From positions 1-9,273 of the forward strand of contig CAYTFC010000105.1 of the NCBI GenBank assembly GCA_964436955.1: DNA of 9,273 nucleotides, written 5' to 3'. Below, in pieces: positions 7,899-9,273 of the stretch. Positions within the stretch are counted from its first letter, which is position 1; every line of letters starts with the position of its first letter. Position numbers and translations under genes: made by a program. The notes under the pieces were generated by a model. The model was not told the origin of the DNA and made no database searches. It saw only the letters and a list, made by a program, of their open reading frames with translations. Source of the stretch: CAMFKD01 sp964436955. GTDB taxonomy: Bacteria; Chlamydiota; Chlamydiia; Chlamydiales; JAJFMA01.

Positions 7899-7935
7899 AA
7901 TGAAATCCTAATCTGGTTTGGTTTGATAGGAAACT

Positions 7936-7958
7936 ACCGTTCCTGCAGTTATTTGGCA
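7936..7958 (-). promoter_or_regulatory. possible promoter for the Nif11-SDR pair
   Basis: On the minus strand TTGCCA (7953-7958) is followed after 17 bases by a TAGTTT hexamer, about 35-40 bases upstream of the Nif11 ATG. The spacing is ideal, but the -10 is poor, so this is a weak assignment. Confidence 0.25.
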
Positions 7959-7999
7959 ATGACACTCAGAATAAACAGGACCGCCTTTCTAGCCGCGCG

Positions 8000-8008
8000 T
8001 GGTATAAT
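8000..8008 (+). promoter_or_regulatory. extended -10 promoter-like site facing the hairpin array
   Basis: TGGTATAAT is a perfect extended -10 (TG, one base, TATAAT) on the plus strand. No -35 of the usual form sits at the normal distance, which extended -10 promoters can tolerate. A transcript starting near 8015 would run through the inverted-repeat array and then antisense to the repeat-protein gene. No open reading frame of note follows, so the product would be a structured non-coding RNA. Transcription itself is not shown by the sequence. Confidence 0.4.
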
Positions 8009-8049
8009 TCTCAAAGGGGATAAGAAGACAAATTCGGTGCCTGAGAGAT

Positions 8050-8076
8050 AATTGCATAAGTGACAATAAAATTATT
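8050..8076 (+). repeat. left outer arm of the inverted repeat
   Basis: The 27 bases starting AATTGCATAA match the reverse complement of 8404-8430 at 25 positions. This pair bounds the hairpin array in the way terminal inverted repeats bound a small mobile element. Confidence 0.8.
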
Positions 8077-8114
8077 TACGCTTTATGTGATTGATTATTA
8101 GCCGCAAAGCGGCT

Positions 8115-8133
8115 AAAAAACCCCAAAGGGGTT
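8115..8133 (-). terminator. possible intrinsic terminator on the minus strand (hairpin h2)
   Basis: On the minus strand AACCCC-TTT-GGGGTT is followed directly by four further T residues, so six T in all after GGGG: a 6-bp stem with a U-tract. It would end transcripts entering from the partial repeat-protein gene, about 415 bases past that gene's stop. Such a message would carry most of the palindrome as its 3' untranslated region. The stem is short, so efficiency is uncertain. Confidence 0.45.
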
Positions 8134-8145
8134 AAAAAATAATAG

Positions 8146-8182
8146 CCATGGGTAAGACCTCGAAAGAGGTCGCAACCCATGG
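8146..8182 (+). repeat. two-tier hairpin h3 (left arm)
   Basis: The outer stem is CCATGGGT (8146-8153) with ACCCATGG (8175-8182). The inner stem is GACCTC (8156-8161) with GAGGTC (8166-8171), closed by GAAA, a GNRA-type tetraloop if transcribed from the plus strand. The two tiers are joined by an asymmetric internal loop, AA against GCA. Confidence 0.85.
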
Positions 8183-8199
8183 TAATGGCAATAAATTCC

Positions 8200-8219
8200 T
8201 GAACCCCGAACGGGGTTCA
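8200..8219 (+). repeat. hairpin h4 (left arm)
   Basis: TGAACCCC and GGGGTTCA form an 8-bp stem around GAAC. Its mirror partner is h5 at 8260-8281 (GAACCCC/GGGGTTC around CGTC). These two flank the central loop. Confidence 0.8.
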
Positions 8220-8297
8220 ATATTCTTAAAATCTCATCTAAAACATATTGTGGGCGATATTGAACCCCCGTCGGGGTTCGAGTTCTTCTCGCACTTT

Positions 8298-8333
8298 CCA
8301 TGGGTCGCGACCTCTTCGAGGTCTTACCCATGG
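8298..8333 (-). repeat. two-tier hairpin h6 (right arm), reverse complement of h3
   Basis: The outer stem CCATGGGT/ACCCATGG is identical to h3 and the inner stem is GACCTC/GAGGTC around TTC. Read on the minus strand it differs from h3 by a single missing A in the loop and one A/G change. The asymmetric internal loop is also reverse-complemented, so h3 and h6 are true inverted copies rather than two unrelated palindromes. Confidence 0.85.
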
Positions 8334-8403
8334 CTAATTACATCACGCCACTTTGTGGCGCTATTAGCCACTTTGTGGCTCATTATCAATTACATATGAC
8401 ACC

Positions 8404-8430
8404 AATTATTTTATTGTCAATTATGCAATT
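8404..8430 (-). repeat. right outer arm of the inverted repeat
   Basis: This is the partner of 8050-8076 (25 of 27 positions complementary), and it ends ATGCAATT. Beyond it the symmetry fades into GCCTCCTGAGG on this side and CTGAGAG on the other. Confidence 0.8.
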
Positions 8431-8478
8431 GCCTCCTGAGGACGGGCACCGCCACCTATATACTCCAGTCGGGATCAG

Positions 8479-8532
8479 GGCTTAACTTAGCGCTTATGGG
8501 CGAAGGCCCTGGGCAGTTTAAGCCTTCGGGCT
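8479..8532. other. GC-rich structured stretch with competing stems
   Basis: GGCTTAA (8479-8485) can pair with TTAAGCC (8518-8524), enclosing the hairpin GGGC-GAAG-GCCC (8498-8509). The same AGCC (8521-8524) can instead form AGCC-TTCG-GGCT (8521-8532). The two folds exclude each other. It lies just after the stop of the repeat-protein gene (minus strand) and has no T-tract, so it is not a standard terminator. Confidence 0.4.
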
Positions 8533-8547
8533 ATTCTTCCACTTGCG

Positions 8548-9273
8548 CTATTTCAATGGGCGTTGCTTCAACTTTTTCTTCCACCCCTTGGTATCAATAG
8601 GCTCCGATTTATATAAAGGTTCTTGTTGTGCCGTCTCTTGTTTTGAATTAAATGAGGACAAGTATGGCGTAAAGAGCTGAATATAGGACGGTATTTTTTC
8701 GTTAAATATCACATGACCATTTTCTTGAACCCATGTCCATGCATTGCCAAGATGCTCTTTCGATTCATTTTTTAATGAATTAAAGCTTTCTTGATAGCCT
8801 GTTAGGTCTATGTTACGCAGCGGCTCAGAATACTTATGGGCTGTCTCACGTATATTGTCGAAAGACGGTACGTGTTGTTTTGAACTCTCCAACCATGAGT
8901 TAAAGCTTTCTTGATAGCCTGTTAGGTCTATGTTACGCAGCGGCTCAGAATACTTATGGGCTGTCTCACGTATATTGTCGAAAGACGGTACGTGTTGTTT
9001 TGAACTCTCCAACCATGAGTTAAAGCTTTCTTGATAGCCTGTTAGGTCTATGTTACGCAGCGGCTCAGAATACTTATGGGCTGTCTCACGTATATTGTCG
9101 AAAGACGGTACGTGTTGTTTTGAACTCTCCAACCATGAGTTAAAGCTTTCTTGATAGCCTGTTAGGTCTATGTTACGCAGCGGCTCAGAATACTTATGGG
9201 CTGTCTCACGTATATTGTCGAAAGACGGTACGTGTTGTTTTGAACTCTCCAACCATGAGTTAAAGCTTTCTTG
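8548..9273 (-). CDS. tandem-repeat protein, 5' end outside the window (partial)
   Basis: The frame is open through the right edge, so the true start lies beyond 9273. A TTG inside the repeat at 9250-9252 is not the start. The visible part holds repeats of 40 residues, each with the blocks SSKQHVPSFDNIRE, AHKYSEPLRN and LTGYQESFNSWL. A non-repeated C-terminus of about 80 residues follows. The repeat is charged and amphipathic with helix-like spacing, two Tyr and one Trp, and no Cys. The tail includes AWTWVQENG, then EPLYK (8608-8622), and ends in a basic WKKKLKQRPLK. No family is recognised. Secreted or surface repeat proteins of host-associated bacteria often look like this, but no signal peptide can be judged without the N-terminus. 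Confidence 0.75.
   Translation of the reverse strand, partial: QESFNSWLESSKQHVPSFDNIRETAHKYSEPLRNIDLTGYQESFNSWLESSKQHVPSFDNIRETAHKYSEPLRNIDLTGYQESFNSWLESSKQHVPSFDNIRETAHKYSEPLRNIDLTGYQESFNSWLESSKQHVPSFDNIRETAHKYSEPLRNIDLTGYQESFNSLKNESKEHLGNAWTWVQENGHVIFNEKIPSYIQLFTPYLSSFNSKQETAQQEPLYKSEPIDTKGWKKKLKQRPLK
8781..9273 (-). repeat. perfect 120-bp tandem repeats
   Basis: Units 8781-8900, 8901-9020, 9021-9140 and 9141-9260 are identical at every base by line-by-line comparison, and a fifth begins at 9261 and runs off the window. The period of 120 keeps the reading frame (40 codons). Identity at synonymous positions points to very recent expansion or ongoing homogenisation. Confidence 0.95.

Larger units (their letters stand above)
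8036..8450. repeat. large mirror-symmetric inverted repeat built from eight hairpins
   Basis: The core runs from 8050 to 8430 with its axis at 8240. GGTGCC (8036-8041) and GGCACC (8445-8450) extend the symmetry outward imperfectly. Left-arm hairpins are h1 8098-8116, h2 8119-8133, h3 8146-8182 and h4 8200-8219. Right-arm hairpins are h5 8260-8281, h6 8298-8333, h7 8346-8360 and h8 8366-8380. Their centres pair about the axis in order (h1/h8, h2/h7, h3/h6, h4/h5) to within one base. GTTCAATAT (8215-8223) and ATATTGAAC (8257-8265) close the central loop. Each arm could fold locally, or the two arms could pair into one long duplex. It contains no gene. It could be a mobile palindromic element (MITE or REP-like), a structured RNA, or a protein-binding or DNA-processing site. 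No target-site duplication is visible. Confidence 0.88.

Noticed and set aside
8098..8380. CRISPR array
   Set aside because: The units are hairpins in mirror order, not equal-length direct repeats separated by unique spacers, and no cas gene is present.
8113..8399. Open frames on both strands inside the hairpin array (8148-8399 plus, 8113-8331 minus)
   Set aside because: They arise because the palindrome reads alike on both strands. Their proteins are low-complexity translations of hairpins with no ribosome binding site.
8431..8547. tRNA or other known small RNA
   Set aside because: Short stems are present, but there is no cloverleaf, anticodon arm or T-loop pattern.
9250..9252. TTG inside the repeat as the start of the repeat protein
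   Set aside because: The frame stays open to the window edge and the repeat continues, so the gene starts outside the window.

Overview
The window looks like accessory sequence from a Gram-negative, probably host-associated bacterium. Coding sequence has moderate GC and the spacers are very AT-rich. One kinase-fold protein has a long disordered Ser/Thr/Lys-rich N-terminus, as translocated effectors often do. Another protein is Sec-exported with a Lys/Thr/Pro-rich linker, and a third is a perfect tandem-repeat protein. Amoeba- or animal-associated lineages (Chlamydiae/Parachlamydiales, Legionellales, Holosporales) would all fit. No rRNA, tRNA or housekeeping gene is present to decide between them.

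Layout. At 183-1661 (+) lies the kinase-like protein. Converging on it with a 10-base gap is a tight minus-strand group, read from right to left. It starts with a secreted 637-residue protein (5516-3603), followed after 25 bases by a TPR-like helical-repeat protein (3577-2723). Two ATGA overlaps then lead into a YhcH/YjgK/YiaL (DUF386) protein (2726-2277) and a nucleoside 2-deoxyribosyltransferase-like protein (2280-1672). An AT-rich, non-coding 358-base spacer (5517-5874) separates this group from a second minus-strand pair. That pair is a tandem-Nif11 protein (7898-7335) followed 17 bases later by a YbjT-type SDR/DUF2867 protein (7317-5875).

From 7899 to 8547 there is no gene. This stretch is dominated by a large mirror-symmetric inverted repeat (core 8050-8430, axis near 8240). 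Eight short hairpins are arranged so that each hairpin in the left arm has its reverse-complement partner in the right arm. An extended -10 promoter-like site (8000-8008) points into it from the left. A hairpin with a T-tract on the minus strand (8115-8133) could end transcripts arriving from the right. The window closes inside a minus-strand gene (8548 to beyond 9273) made of DNA-identical 120-bp repeats, each encoding 40 residues.

How the genes may work together (inference). The DUF386 and deoxyribosyltransferase-like pair is translationally coupled and could act in sequence on nucleoside or sugar substrates. The TPR-like protein could be a partner of the same operon. The Nif11-SDR pair is probably co-transcribed. 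The most unusual element is the hairpin palindrome at 8036-8450, followed by the perfect repeats of the partial gene and the candidate Cys/His active site in the secreted 637-residue protein.
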